In this document: in pieces, positions 6,615-14,517 of the stretch
How positions within the stretch are numbered: the stretch's first letter is position 1
How the letters are laid out: every line of letters starts with the position of its first letter
The notes under the pieces: model-generated
Seen by the model: the letters and a program-made list of their open reading frames with translations, nothing else
Database searches by the model: none
What the model was told of the DNA's origin: nothing
Assembly: GCA_934636435.1 (NCBI GenBank)
Contig: CAKUAQ010000015.1
Coordinates: 1 to 40,879 of the forward strand
Source of the DNA: an uncultured Eubacteriales bacterium
Lineage (GTDB): Bacteria; Bacillota; Clostridia; Oscillospirales; Acutalibacteraceae
Length of the DNA: 40,879 nt
Reading direction: 5' to 3'
Program-made: the position numbers and the translations under genes

Positions 6615-9413
6615 ATGCCGAAGATAGACCTGAACGGCCGCTGGCTTGTGCGGACGGATCCGGAAGAAAACGGTCTGGCGGAGAATTGGGCAGTCGCGCC
6701 GATCCGGGCGGAGTATGAGGTGGCCGTACCGGGCTGTATCCAACAGCTGGATGAACTGGCTGAGATGTATCCCCCGCATAACGATATGCGAAACGGATAC
6801 AATGGCATGTTTTTCATGGAGAGAACGGTTGAACTGCCGCAGCTGACGGCACAGGTACACTGCCGCTTGATTCTGGGCGGTGTGGGACCGTCGGCCCATA
6901 TCTGGGTAAATGGGCAGTACATAGGCAAGAGCATTTTCGCCGTGTGCCGGTATGTGGCGGATATCACAGGCCGGGTCACGGCGGGTGTGAACCGCGTGAC
7001 CGTGGCGATCACGGAGCAGTACGCCACACTGATCACCGGAATGCGCTTCGCGGGGATGGACTGGTCCGGTATCTACGGCGACAGCTGCATCGAGATTGGC
7101 AGTGCGGCGCATTTTTCCGACGGCTACCTCGCTTGCCGCGGAGGAAAGGTCTTTGCCGAAGGCACGGTGCACAACGTTGGACCGGCTTGCGACGGGGTGC
7201 TGACGGTGCGCGTCGGCGGACAGGAGCGAAGAACGCGACTGTCGGTTGATGCCGGGGGAGCGACAGACTTCTCCGTGGAGATTCCGGCGGAGGGATTGCC
7301 GCGATGGAGCTACCGCGCGCGCGAGCTTTTCACGGTGGAACAGACATTTGCGGCTGCGGACGGCTCTGTGGCCGAAGAGGCCTATCGCACCGGTCTGCGC
7401 CGGATCGAAACGGCCGGCGGACGCATCCTGGTGGACGGACAGCCGACATTCTTCAAGGGAACCGGATCAGAGTATTATTCGCCCACGATCGCACCGCTCA
7501 GCGATCGGTCGATCCTCCGGGCGCGGTATAGTGCGTTGAAACGGTATGGTTTCAATTTTTACCGTTGTCACACGCACGTACCGACGGAGGCGGAAATGGA
7601 TGTGGCCGACGAAATGGGGATTATGCTGGACGTGGAGTTCGGATTGGTGTCCAATTTCAATAAGACCACACCGATCGAGTTGGGGATGGAGATGTGGCGA
7701 CGGTTCATCCGCCAGAGTCGTAGGCACCCGTCGGTGGTGATGTATTGCATCGGCAACGAGGGCTCTCAGCTGATGGTAGACAGCCGGATCGAATGCAATC
7801 GTGCGCGGATGGCTTACCGGATCATCAAAGAAAATACCGATGATCAGCTGGGTTTGATTGCATTCGGTATGCAGGGCGAATTGCCGGAGCTGCCGAACGA
7901 TGTGGAGACTCCCCATTTATGGAGTGAAAACTTTCTTTGGGCATATGATGGCTTGACCGACATTCCGTGGGCGGCGATCGGGCAAACGACCGGCGGAAAG
8001 GCGTGTATCGTCCATGAATACGGCAAGTTTGGCGTATGGCCGAGCTTGGAGGAAGAGCGGGACACGACCGTTCCGGGAGGAATAAAGCCGGATCATGCCA
8101 CGCAGAGCCACCGCTTTTTAGTGGAGAATGGCATGGCAGCAGATGAGCCGCAGCTGATTGAGAATTCCCGCCGGGCATCCAATCTGTTCACGCGCATCAT
8201 TCTGGAAGAGGCCAGACGGCAGCCCTATGTGAGTGGGTATGCGCACTGGACATTTTTCCGCCGTTGCGGAGCGAATGCCGGGCTTTCGGATGATCTGGGT
8301 ATCCATACGAACGGAGAGGAGCAGAGCTTTGCCGCCGGCTGTAATGCCGAGATCGCGTTGCTGATGGATCGTGGCTTTCATAATCGGGCGTTCCCATGCG
8401 GTGTAGAGCAGCGAATCCGGATCACGGTATCGAATTTTTCGACCGCAATTGCCGACGGGGAGCTGTGCGCCGTGCTGCTGGATGGCGATGAGACGATTGC
8501 GGAGGTGCGGCGGCACAGCCGTACCGCGCCGGGCGAAACGTTCGAGCAGGTGGAATTGTGCTTTGCTGTGCCGTCGGCCCATGCCGGAAAAAAGCTGTGG
8601 TTGCAGGCGCGTTTGATACAGGACGGGCGTGTACTCGCCGAGAACCGTTGGCCGTTATGGGCGTTCGATACGGCGGCGGAGGATACCGAGATAGATCTGT
8701 ACGTTGAGGACATTACGCTGTTCCGGGCGATCAAGCGCGTCTTTCCGTGTGCACAGCGTCTGTCCTCCGTGGATTCGGCGGTGATCGGCTGTCGCAGCTG
8801 GCGGGATCCGCAGCTTGTCAAAACGGCTGCGGCTCGGGAGAAGATTCTGTTGATTGCCGACCGCTATGACGATACGGTGGCGGCGTGCATCCGGAATGGC
8901 AGCCGTGTGCTGCTGGTTGACGGGGGCGCCCTGCCGGAGGACTGGATGCTTCCGCCGATCTGTCGTGAATTGGGCGACCGGGATACCGGACGATTCTATA
9001 CCAGTTTTCGTGCCGGGTGGGATAAGGGCGATTTGGTCACATTGATTAAACCGGACCCGCTGCTCGGCGATTTCCCGCATGAAGGCTTCTGTGACCTGCA
9101 TTTCTACGGACTGATCCAATCGGCCAGAATTCTGGAGCCCCAGAAGATTCGGGCGTTGTTCGGCGAAAAGGTTGCACCGGTGGTTTGCTCCGTTTCAAAG
9201 CTGCCGCCGATTGCCGAGACTGAGAGCGTCGTGCAGGATCCCAATGCGATTAAGGAGCAGACGGGTTCGGTGAAAACACGTTTCAATGCCCGGTTGCAGG
9301 GATATCTTCTGCGGGTCGGAGACCGCACGGCCGTGTGTACGTTGAAACTGACGGATGATCCGGCCGGGATCGGCATGCTCAAGCAGCTGGTGCGGCACAT
9401 GATGGAGGGATGA
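6615..9413 (+). CDS. Glycoside hydrolase family 2 protein (beta-galactosidase/beta-glucuronidase-like)
   Basis: The product has 932 residues. The N-terminal sugar-binding jelly roll has the characteristic GYNGMFFMERTV and a WVNGQYIG segment. An Ig-like domain follows, then a TIM barrel starting near GRILVDGQPTFFKG. The putative acid/base is Glu382 in GNEGS and the nucleophile Glu468 in HEYGKFG, 86 residues apart, compatible with GH2 geometry. About 300 C-terminal residues form further domains that I cannot name. There is no signal peptide, so it acts on imported oligosaccharides. AAGGAG lies 8 nt before the ATG. GH2 covers beta-galactosidase, glucuronidase, mannosidase and others; beta-galactosidase is a guess from context (GH95, xylA/B). 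Confidence 0.9.
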   Translation: MPKIDLNGRWLVRTDPEENGLAENWAVAPIRAEYEVAVPGCIQQLDELAEMYPPHNDMRNGYNGMFFMERTVELPQLTAQVHCRLILGGVGPSAHIWVNGQYIGKSIFAVCRYVADITGRVTAGVNRVTVAITEQYATLITGMRFAGMDWSGIYGDSCIEIGSAAHFSDGYLACRGGKVFAEGTVHNVGPACDGVLTVRVGGQERRTRLSVDAGGATDFSVEIPAEGLPRWSYRARELFTVEQTFAAADGSVAEEAYRTGLRRIETAGGRILVDGQPTFFKGTGSEYYSPTIAPLSDRSILRARYSALKRYGFNFYRCHTHVPTEAEMDVADEMGIMLDVEFGLVSNFNKTTPIELGMEMWRRFIRQSRRHPSVVMYCIGNEGSQLMVDSRIECNRARMAYRIIKENTDDQLGLIAFGMQGELPELPNDVETPHLWSENFLWAYDGLTDIPWAAIGQTTGGKACIVHEYGKFGVWPSLEEERDTTVPGGIKPDHATQSHRFLVENGMAADEPQLIENSRRASNLFTRIILEEARRQPYVSGYAHWTFFRRCGANAGLSDDLGIHTNGEEQSFAAGCNAEIALLMDRGFHNRAFPCGVEQRIRITVSNFSTAIADGELCAVLLDGDETIAEVRRHSRTAPGETFEQVELCFAVPSAHAGKKLWLQARLIQDGRVLAENRWPLWAFDTAAEDTEIDLYVEDITLFRAIKRVFPCAQRLSSVDSAVIGCRSWRDPQLVKTAAAREKILLIADRYDDTVAACIRNGSRVLLVDGGALPEDWMLPPICRELGDRDTGRFYTSFRAGWDKGDLVTLIKPDPLLGDFPHEGFCDLHFYGLIQSARILEPQKIRALFGEKVAPVVCSVSKLPPIAETESVVQDPNAIKEQTGSVKTRFNARLQGYLLRVGDRTAVCTLKLTDDPAGIGMLKQLVRHMMEG

Positions 9414-9997
9414 GCTTGATTGTACGCTATGCTTTCCTTGGCTTTGGCAATGGTGCGCTGCGGGTGCGGCGTACGGATGGGGTCCGCAATATCGCATTGT
9501 TTTCGTCCGGGCAGCGGCGGTATCTGTACGCCGAGAGCGACATGGAGGACATTCAGCCGGACATGCTGGTCGAGGGAGAATTGCTGCCCTATCCGGACGG
9601 ATCGCACTGGCAGCGCATGACGGATGTATTTCACTATTCAGCCCCGCAATCGGCTGAGCACTGGGTACGTAAGTACCCGGATCGGCAACCGGAAATGTGC
9701 GAGGCACGGCTTCGTCCGGAATGTGTGACCGCATATGTTCACTATCATTATCTATTGCAGGAAGAACGTCCGCGGCTGCTGCAGAATAAGTTTTCTCTGA
9801 TTTTTCTGCTGGGTGACCGGGTAATTATGTACGGTGAGAGACCGAACGAGCGCGATACGGCAGACTATCTCGGAAAGCTGGATACTCACAGCCGTCCGGC
9901 GGATATCTCGGCACGGGTGGATCGGTGTTTTCGTCCTTGGGATGACGGGACGCCCTGCTGGCGTCGTATCGCACCGGTCGATGCGGCGCTCGACTGA
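9410..9997 (+). CDS. Unknown 195-residue protein coupled to GH2
   Basis: I do not recognise this family. The start overlaps the GH2 stop by 4 bp (ATGA), so the two are translationally coupled. The protein is soluble, without signal peptide or membrane segments, and rich in Arg, Tyr and acidic residues. Visible features are an N-terminal beta-rich stretch (RYAFLGFGNGALRVRRTDG), a middle region with several His/Tyr residues (YVHYHYLLQEERPRLLQNK) and a hydrophobic strand (FSLIFLLGDRVIMYG). No catalytic signature is evident. Placement between a GH2 and an esterase implies a cytosolic job in the same glycan pathway. Confidence 0.75.
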   Translation: MSLIVRYAFLGFGNGALRVRRTDGVRNIALFSSGQRRYLYAESDMEDIQPDMLVEGELLPYPDGSHWQRMTDVFHYSAPQSAEHWVRKYPDRQPEMCEARLRPECVTAYVHYHYLLQEERPRLLQNKFSLIFLLGDRVIMYGERPNERDTADYLGKLDTHSRPADISARVDRCFRPWDDGTPCWRRIAPVDAALD

Positions 9998-10013
9998 AAA
10001 GAGGGAGACGGAT

Positions 10014-10904
10014 ATGGAGCATGAATACAGGTACCCACTGGATGATAAACCACTGGATCTTTCCCCTTACTGTATGCGGCACAGCGGCGACATCACCGAA
10101 GTCTATAAAACCGTGGGTGAAGAAAAATTGCGGGCGGCATGGTATTTGCCGCAGCCCGATGCGCACAAGCGTTATCCGGGGGTGATTTTGATTCACGGCG
10201 GCGGATGGCAGGGGCGCAAGATATTCCTCGATCAAGCCACATGGAGCGGTGACTATCTGGGCTTTTTGGGCCGCTATTTGGCTGAGCGGGGAATCCTCGC
10301 AGTCAGCATCGACTACCGTATGGCGCGGGATAATGCACAGACCGCGGGCTATCAGCTGACCGATTTGTACGGGGACTGTGCGGATGCGGTGCGCTATATC
10401 GCCGGACGGGGTGCGGCGTTCGGGCTGGATACCGACCGCGTGGCGGTGCTGGGCGAATCAGCCGGCGGTTATTTGGCTGCGGCGCTGCTGACCTTTCCGT
10501 ATGAATCGCTGCCGATTCATTTCCGCGCCGGGGTGCTGGTCAACGCGATTACTGCGCTGACCGGTCATTGGCACAAGGCCGTGCCGCACAGCACCGATTG
10601 TGCGCTGCTGCGGGCGTTAACGGACGGGGAACGGGAATGCGCGCTGTCGCCTGTGCGCCATATCGGGGCGGATACACCGCCGGTTTTATTGCTGCACGGA
10701 GACAGCGACAGCTGTGTGCCGCCGCAGCAATCGGCGGATTTCCACCGGACAATGCTGGAGACCGGACGACCGAGCGAGCTGATTTGGCTGCCGGACACCG
10801 ATCATGCCTTCCTGCTGGCGGAATATACCCCTCAGCAGGCGGCCGCACGGACGGCTGTGCGGCTGATCGAAGAGCACCTGAGGCAGATGCTGAAGGAGAG
10901 ATGA
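10014..10904 (+). CDS. Alpha/beta-hydrolase carboxylesterase (acetyl esterase-like)
   Basis: The start is ATG 10014, preceded by GAGGGAG; earlier in-frame starts would overlap the upstream gene. The 296-residue product has HGGGW (61-65), the nucleophile elbow GESAGG (Ser149), an acid residue in HGDSD (Asp232) and the catalytic His in DHAF (His264), so the triad is complete. No signal peptide is present. It ends 1 bp before the GH95 gene. Lipase/esterases of this type in glycan loci usually remove O-acetyl groups; here that would expose side chains for GH95 and GH2. The substrate is inferred only. Confidence 0.87.
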   Translation: MEHEYRYPLDDKPLDLSPYCMRHSGDITEVYKTVGEEKLRAAWYLPQPDAHKRYPGVILIHGGGWQGRKIFLDQATWSGDYLGFLGRYLAERGILAVSIDYRMARDNAQTAGYQLTDLYGDCADAVRYIAGRGAAFGLDTDRVAVLGESAGGYLAAALLTFPYESLPIHFRAGVLVNAITALTGHWHKAVPHSTDCALLRALTDGERECALSPVRHIGADTPPVLLLHGDSDSCVPPQQSADFHRTMLETGRPSELIWLPDTDHAFLLAEYTPQQAAARTAVRLIEEHLRQMLKER

Positions 10905-10905
10905 A

Positions 10906-13167
10906 ATGAAAGGTTCGGTGGATGCGCATCGGCTGTGGTATACGCAGCCGGCAGCGCATTGGCACGAGGCAATGCCCCTGGGCAACGGACGGATCGGTGC
11001 GATGATCTTTGGGGACGTGTGCCGGGAGCGGATCGGTCTCAACGAGGATACTCTGTGGAGCGGCTATCCGCGCGTTCCCGACGGTGAGTATACAGCGGTC
11101 TATCACCGGGCGCGTGAGCTTTCCTTGCAGGGAGAGCTTGGTCGGGCACAAAAATTGCTCGAGCGAGAGTTCGGCAACTTTCTGGTGCAGATGTACCTGC
11201 CGCTGGGCACTGTGCATCTTGCGATGGGGCATAGCAGCGATGTGAGCGAATATCGACGCGAGCTGCGGCTGGATATGGGGATCCATACGGTTGCGTACAC
11301 CATCGGAGAGGTGCGGTACCGTCGGGAGTGCTTTATCAGCGTGCCTGATCAGGTGCTGGTGATTCGGCTGACCACTGACCGCCCGGGGGCGCTGACATTC
11401 GATGCACAGCTGGAGGGCGCGCTGCGCTGCGAAAGCGGTCAGACGGCAGAGGGGCTTTGGCTGGACGGGAATTGTCCGATATGCCTTGTGAGATGTGGCG
11501 AAGCGCCTGATTCGACAGAGGATCTGTATTATTCTGAGGACGATGCCCGCAAGGGCGTCGGTTATCGGGCAGAGCTGAAGGCTTACGCCGAGGGGGGCAG
11601 TCTGGATACCGATGCGCAGGGGCTGCATGTGCGGCGGGCCGATGCGGTCACATTGCTGTTTGCGGTGCGCACGAGTTTCGCGGGAGCATTTCGCCATCCG
11701 GTGACGGACGGCGTCCCCTATCGGGAGCCGTGCACGCACGATCTTACTTTGGCGGCCGAGAAGGGGTACGAGGCTTTGCGACGGGACGCCGTGGCAGAGC
11801 ACCGACGGCTGTATGATCGCACCGAACTGGATCTTGGAATCAGCCGGAACAGCGCACAGCCGACCGATGAGCGGCTTCGGCTGCTTGCCGCGGGCAAAAA
11901 AGATCCGGCATTGTATGCGCTGTTATTCCATTTCGGCCGCTATCTGACGATCGCGGCGTCCCGCCCCGGTACACAGCCGATGAATCTGCAGGGGATTTGG
12001 AATGAGCAGCGGCTGCCGCCGTGGTCCTCGAACTACACGCTCAATATCAACACCGAAATGAATTATTGGCCTACGCTTGCCGCAGGGCTGGAGGAGTGCT
12101 ATGAGCCGTTTTTGCGGCTGCTGCGGGAGCTGCACGAGGCCGGACGGCATACGGCAATGCAGTATTATGGGGCACCCGGCTTTACCTGTCACCACGCAAC
12201 CGACCTGTGGCGTGTGACACATCCCAGCAGCAACCGTTTGCCGGATAGCGCGAAATGGGCTTATTTTCCGCTGGCCGGCGGGTGGCTGTCGCATATGGGC
12301 ATGGAATTCTACCGGCACACTGGAGATAAAGCCGTGTTGCGGGAACTGTGGCCTGTGGTACGCGATGGGGCCGAGTTTTGCTGTGAGATCCTGTGCGCGT
12401 GCGACGGCGAACTGGTCGTGTGTCCCTCCACCTCTCCGGAAAATGTCTATTTAGACGGCGCTGACGAGTGTGCGCTGGATACCGGTACGCAGATTTCTAC
12501 GGCGATCGTGCGGGATGTGCTGGAGGATGCCATTGAGGCCGGAGAACTATTGAACACGGACGTGTCCAACTGGCGCAAAACGAAAGCTCAGCTGGCGCCG
12601 TACCGGGTTTGTGCTGACGGCACTCTGTGTGAATGGCGGATGGAGCGAACGGAAGCGGAGCCGCACCACCGCCATGTGTCGCACCTGTATGGTTTGTATC
12701 CGTCCCGGCAGATCACGGACGAGGATCCGGTATTGCTGGCGGCCTGCCGCCGCTCGCTGGAAAAGCGCGGGGACGAGGGGACGGGCTGGAGCATGGCATG
12801 GAAAATAGGTCTGTGGGCACGTCTCGGTGACGGCGATCACGCGTTGCGGCTGCTCAAACGACAGCTCCGCCCGATTGCACCATGGACAGCCAGAGAGGAA
12901 CCGGGTGGCAGCTACTGCTCGCTTTTGTGTGCGCACCCGCCGTTTCAAATCGATGGCAATATGGGCGCCTGCAGCGGGATTCTGGCGATGCTTGTGCGGG
13001 CGGAGAAGGATGGAGTGCGCCTGCTGCCGGCCTTGCCGCACGAGTGGCAAAGCGGCGCCCTGTATGGATATCACCTGCCGGGCGGGCAGGTGCTGGATAT
13101 GCGCTGGAAAAACGGATACGTGACGGAAAAGCGGATTGTGCCCGAAATAGATAAGGGGGAACAGTAA
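10906..13167 (+). CDS. Glycoside hydrolase family 95 (alpha-L-fucosidase/alpha-L-galactosidase type)
   Basis: The 753-residue product shows the GH95 N-terminal signature (PLGNGRIGAMIFG, then RIGLNEDTLWSGYP) and the (alpha/alpha)6 barrel motifs. Residues matching the known bifidobacterial GH95 active site are visible: Asn380 and Asn382 in TLNINTEMNYWP, Glu512 in TSPEN, and Asp683 in QIDGNMGA. GH95 enzymes invert and release alpha-1,2-linked L-fucose (or L-galactose) from galactose. There is no signal peptide, so it is a cytosolic enzyme for imported oligosaccharides. Its stop overlaps the next start. It lies in one operon with GH2 and xylose genes, a combination expected for fucogalacto-xyloglucan-type side chains. 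Confidence 0.93.
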   Translation: MKGSVDAHRLWYTQPAAHWHEAMPLGNGRIGAMIFGDVCRERIGLNEDTLWSGYPRVPDGEYTAVYHRARELSLQGELGRAQKLLEREFGNFLVQMYLPLGTVHLAMGHSSDVSEYRRELRLDMGIHTVAYTIGEVRYRRECFISVPDQVLVIRLTTDRPGALTFDAQLEGALRCESGQTAEGLWLDGNCPICLVRCGEAPDSTEDLYYSEDDARKGVGYRAELKAYAEGGSLDTDAQGLHVRRADAVTLLFAVRTSFAGAFRHPVTDGVPYREPCTHDLTLAAEKGYEALRRDAVAEHRRLYDRTELDLGISRNSAQPTDERLRLLAAGKKDPALYALLFHFGRYLTIAASRPGTQPMNLQGIWNEQRLPPWSSNYTLNINTEMNYWPTLAAGLEECYEPFLRLLRELHEAGRHTAMQYYGAPGFTCHHATDLWRVTHPSSNRLPDSAKWAYFPLAGGWLSHMGMEFYRHTGDKAVLRELWPVVRDGAEFCCEILCACDGELVVCPSTSPENVYLDGADECALDTGTQISTAIVRDVLEDAIEAGELLNTDVSNWRKTKAQLAPYRVCADGTLCEWRMERTEAEPHHRHVSHLYGLYPSRQITDEDPVLLAACRRSLEKRGDEGTGWSMAWKIGLWARLGDGDHALRLLKRQLRPIAPWTAREEPGGSYCSLLCAHPPFQIDGNMGACSGILAMLVRAEKDGVRLLPALPHEWQSGALYGYHLPGGQVLDMRWKNGYVTEKRIVPEIDKGEQ

Positions 13168-14504
13168 TGAATGTGTACAACAGTGCCGAAGACATACGGT
13201 CTGAGGTGGAGCAGCGGGACGGTTCGATCCGGATCCGGACGAATGCAAAAGACAGCTGGAGTCCACGGGATCATATAACCTTTGTCCATGAGGATGGACC
13301 GATCCCATTTTCCGGGTATGAACGGGATGCTCTGACGGTCACGGCGCGGATCGAGGAGGCAATGCTGCCAACAAACAACGCTTCTGTCGGCGTGATGATC
13401 CGTTCCGGTCCGCGGGTGCATGACGATTCCGCCAGCGTGGCGCTGGTTGTGCGGCGACAGGCGATCCGAATCATGCTGCGGGAGCGTGACGGCTGCGATT
13501 CCTGCCACAGCTATGCGGCAGGCAATGCCGGAGATGTGAAATTGCCTGTTGATCTCCGTTTGAAGGTGCGTGGAGGGTATATTCTTGCGTTTTACCGTCA
13601 AGCGGACGATTCGGATTGGAAAGCGGTCTCGCCCGACAGTCTGATCCGCATTGATCTGCCGCAGCAGGTGTTGACCGGGGTTGTTGCTTATTCCGGCGAC
13701 GGAACCGCGTTTACGGAAGCATGGGTCAGCGGTTACGGTTCGCGGTGCGTCTGCGGGGATGTGCCGTCGGCCGCGGCGGCGGTCGATCTGCCGGAAAAGG
13801 CGGACGGACAGCTGTTCTGTGAACGATATGACGGCGGCGATTTGGAGACGGACCCGGACGCATCGCTGTTCTGGAGCGGTGTAAAGGGGGCAAACATCGT
13901 TGCTGTGCAGGATGGCGCACATACGGTGTACGCCTGGCATAAAAAACATATGCCCGGCAAGCATTTTGCCGGCAATGCCCGGTGGGCAGATTATGCTATG
14001 ACGGTCCGGGTCATGTTCCCGAATCGGCCCCAGGGTCGGGTCGCTTTCTGGGTACGTCACAGAGAAACGGCGTGCTATGGGGCGTTCGGCTACGGCGTCG
14101 CTTTAGCTAACGGCAACGAGATACAGATTCATCGCACGTTTGCCGGGGTGGCTCAACTGGGCGGTCCGGTGGCGAGAACGGCAATTTCCTACGCAGAGCA
14201 GCCGGATGTCTGGCACACGCTGCGGATTGAGGCGCTCGATCAGCAGGTTACGGTGTTCTGGGACGGTGAAGCGGTCTTGAGCTATACCGATGAAAACGTA
14301 TTCATTTGCGGGATCGGCAATATCGGCCTGATGACGGATGCGGCGACCGACGTGTATATCGGGCAGATCGAAGTGACGGAGCTGTATGACCCGAACGGTG
14401 CGTACGATAATCTGATTGGCGGTGGCTGGGACGATCCGGCGCCGGAAGATTTCTGTTATAGCTATACCGACGGCGCTTTCTGGACTGCGCCGGATCACGG
14501 CTGA
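13167..14504 (+). CDS. Cytosolic protein with two concanavalin-like beta-sandwich domains
   Basis: The product has 445 residues and no signal peptide. Residues about 30-190 resemble the DUF1349/beta-xylosidase C-terminal type (GVMIRSGP, then LRLKVRGGYILAFYR, then GVVAYSGDG). Residues about 215-410 form a second sandwich with VWHTLRIEALDQQVTVFWDG and IGQIEVTEL. This second domain shares its closing pattern (WHT..I.A.D..V.V..DG, then I..L.V.EL, then a DNL-like tail) with the lipoprotein at 25933 and the C-terminus of the exported protein at 26648. Its ATG overlaps the GH95 stop, and the beta-helix gene follows. It could bind sugar or form a complex with that protein; enzymatic function is unknown. 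Confidence 0.75.
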   Translation: MNVYNSAEDIRSEVEQRDGSIRIRTNAKDSWSPRDHITFVHEDGPIPFSGYERDALTVTARIEEAMLPTNNASVGVMIRSGPRVHDDSASVALVVRRQAIRIMLRERDGCDSCHSYAAGNAGDVKLPVDLRLKVRGGYILAFYRQADDSDWKAVSPDSLIRIDLPQQVLTGVVAYSGDGTAFTEAWVSGYGSRCVCGDVPSAAAAVDLPEKADGQLFCERYDGGDLETDPDASLFWSGVKGANIVAVQDGAHTVYAWHKKHMPGKHFAGNARWADYAMTVRVMFPNRPQGRVAFWVRHRETACYGAFGYGVALANGNEIQIHRTFAGVAQLGGPVARTAISYAEQPDVWHTLRIEALDQQVTVFWDGEAVLSYTDENVFICGIGNIGLMTDAATDVYIGQIEVTELYDPNGAYDNLIGGGWDDPAPEDFCYSYTDGAFWTAPDHG

Positions 14505-14517
14505 GGAGGGTAGCAAT

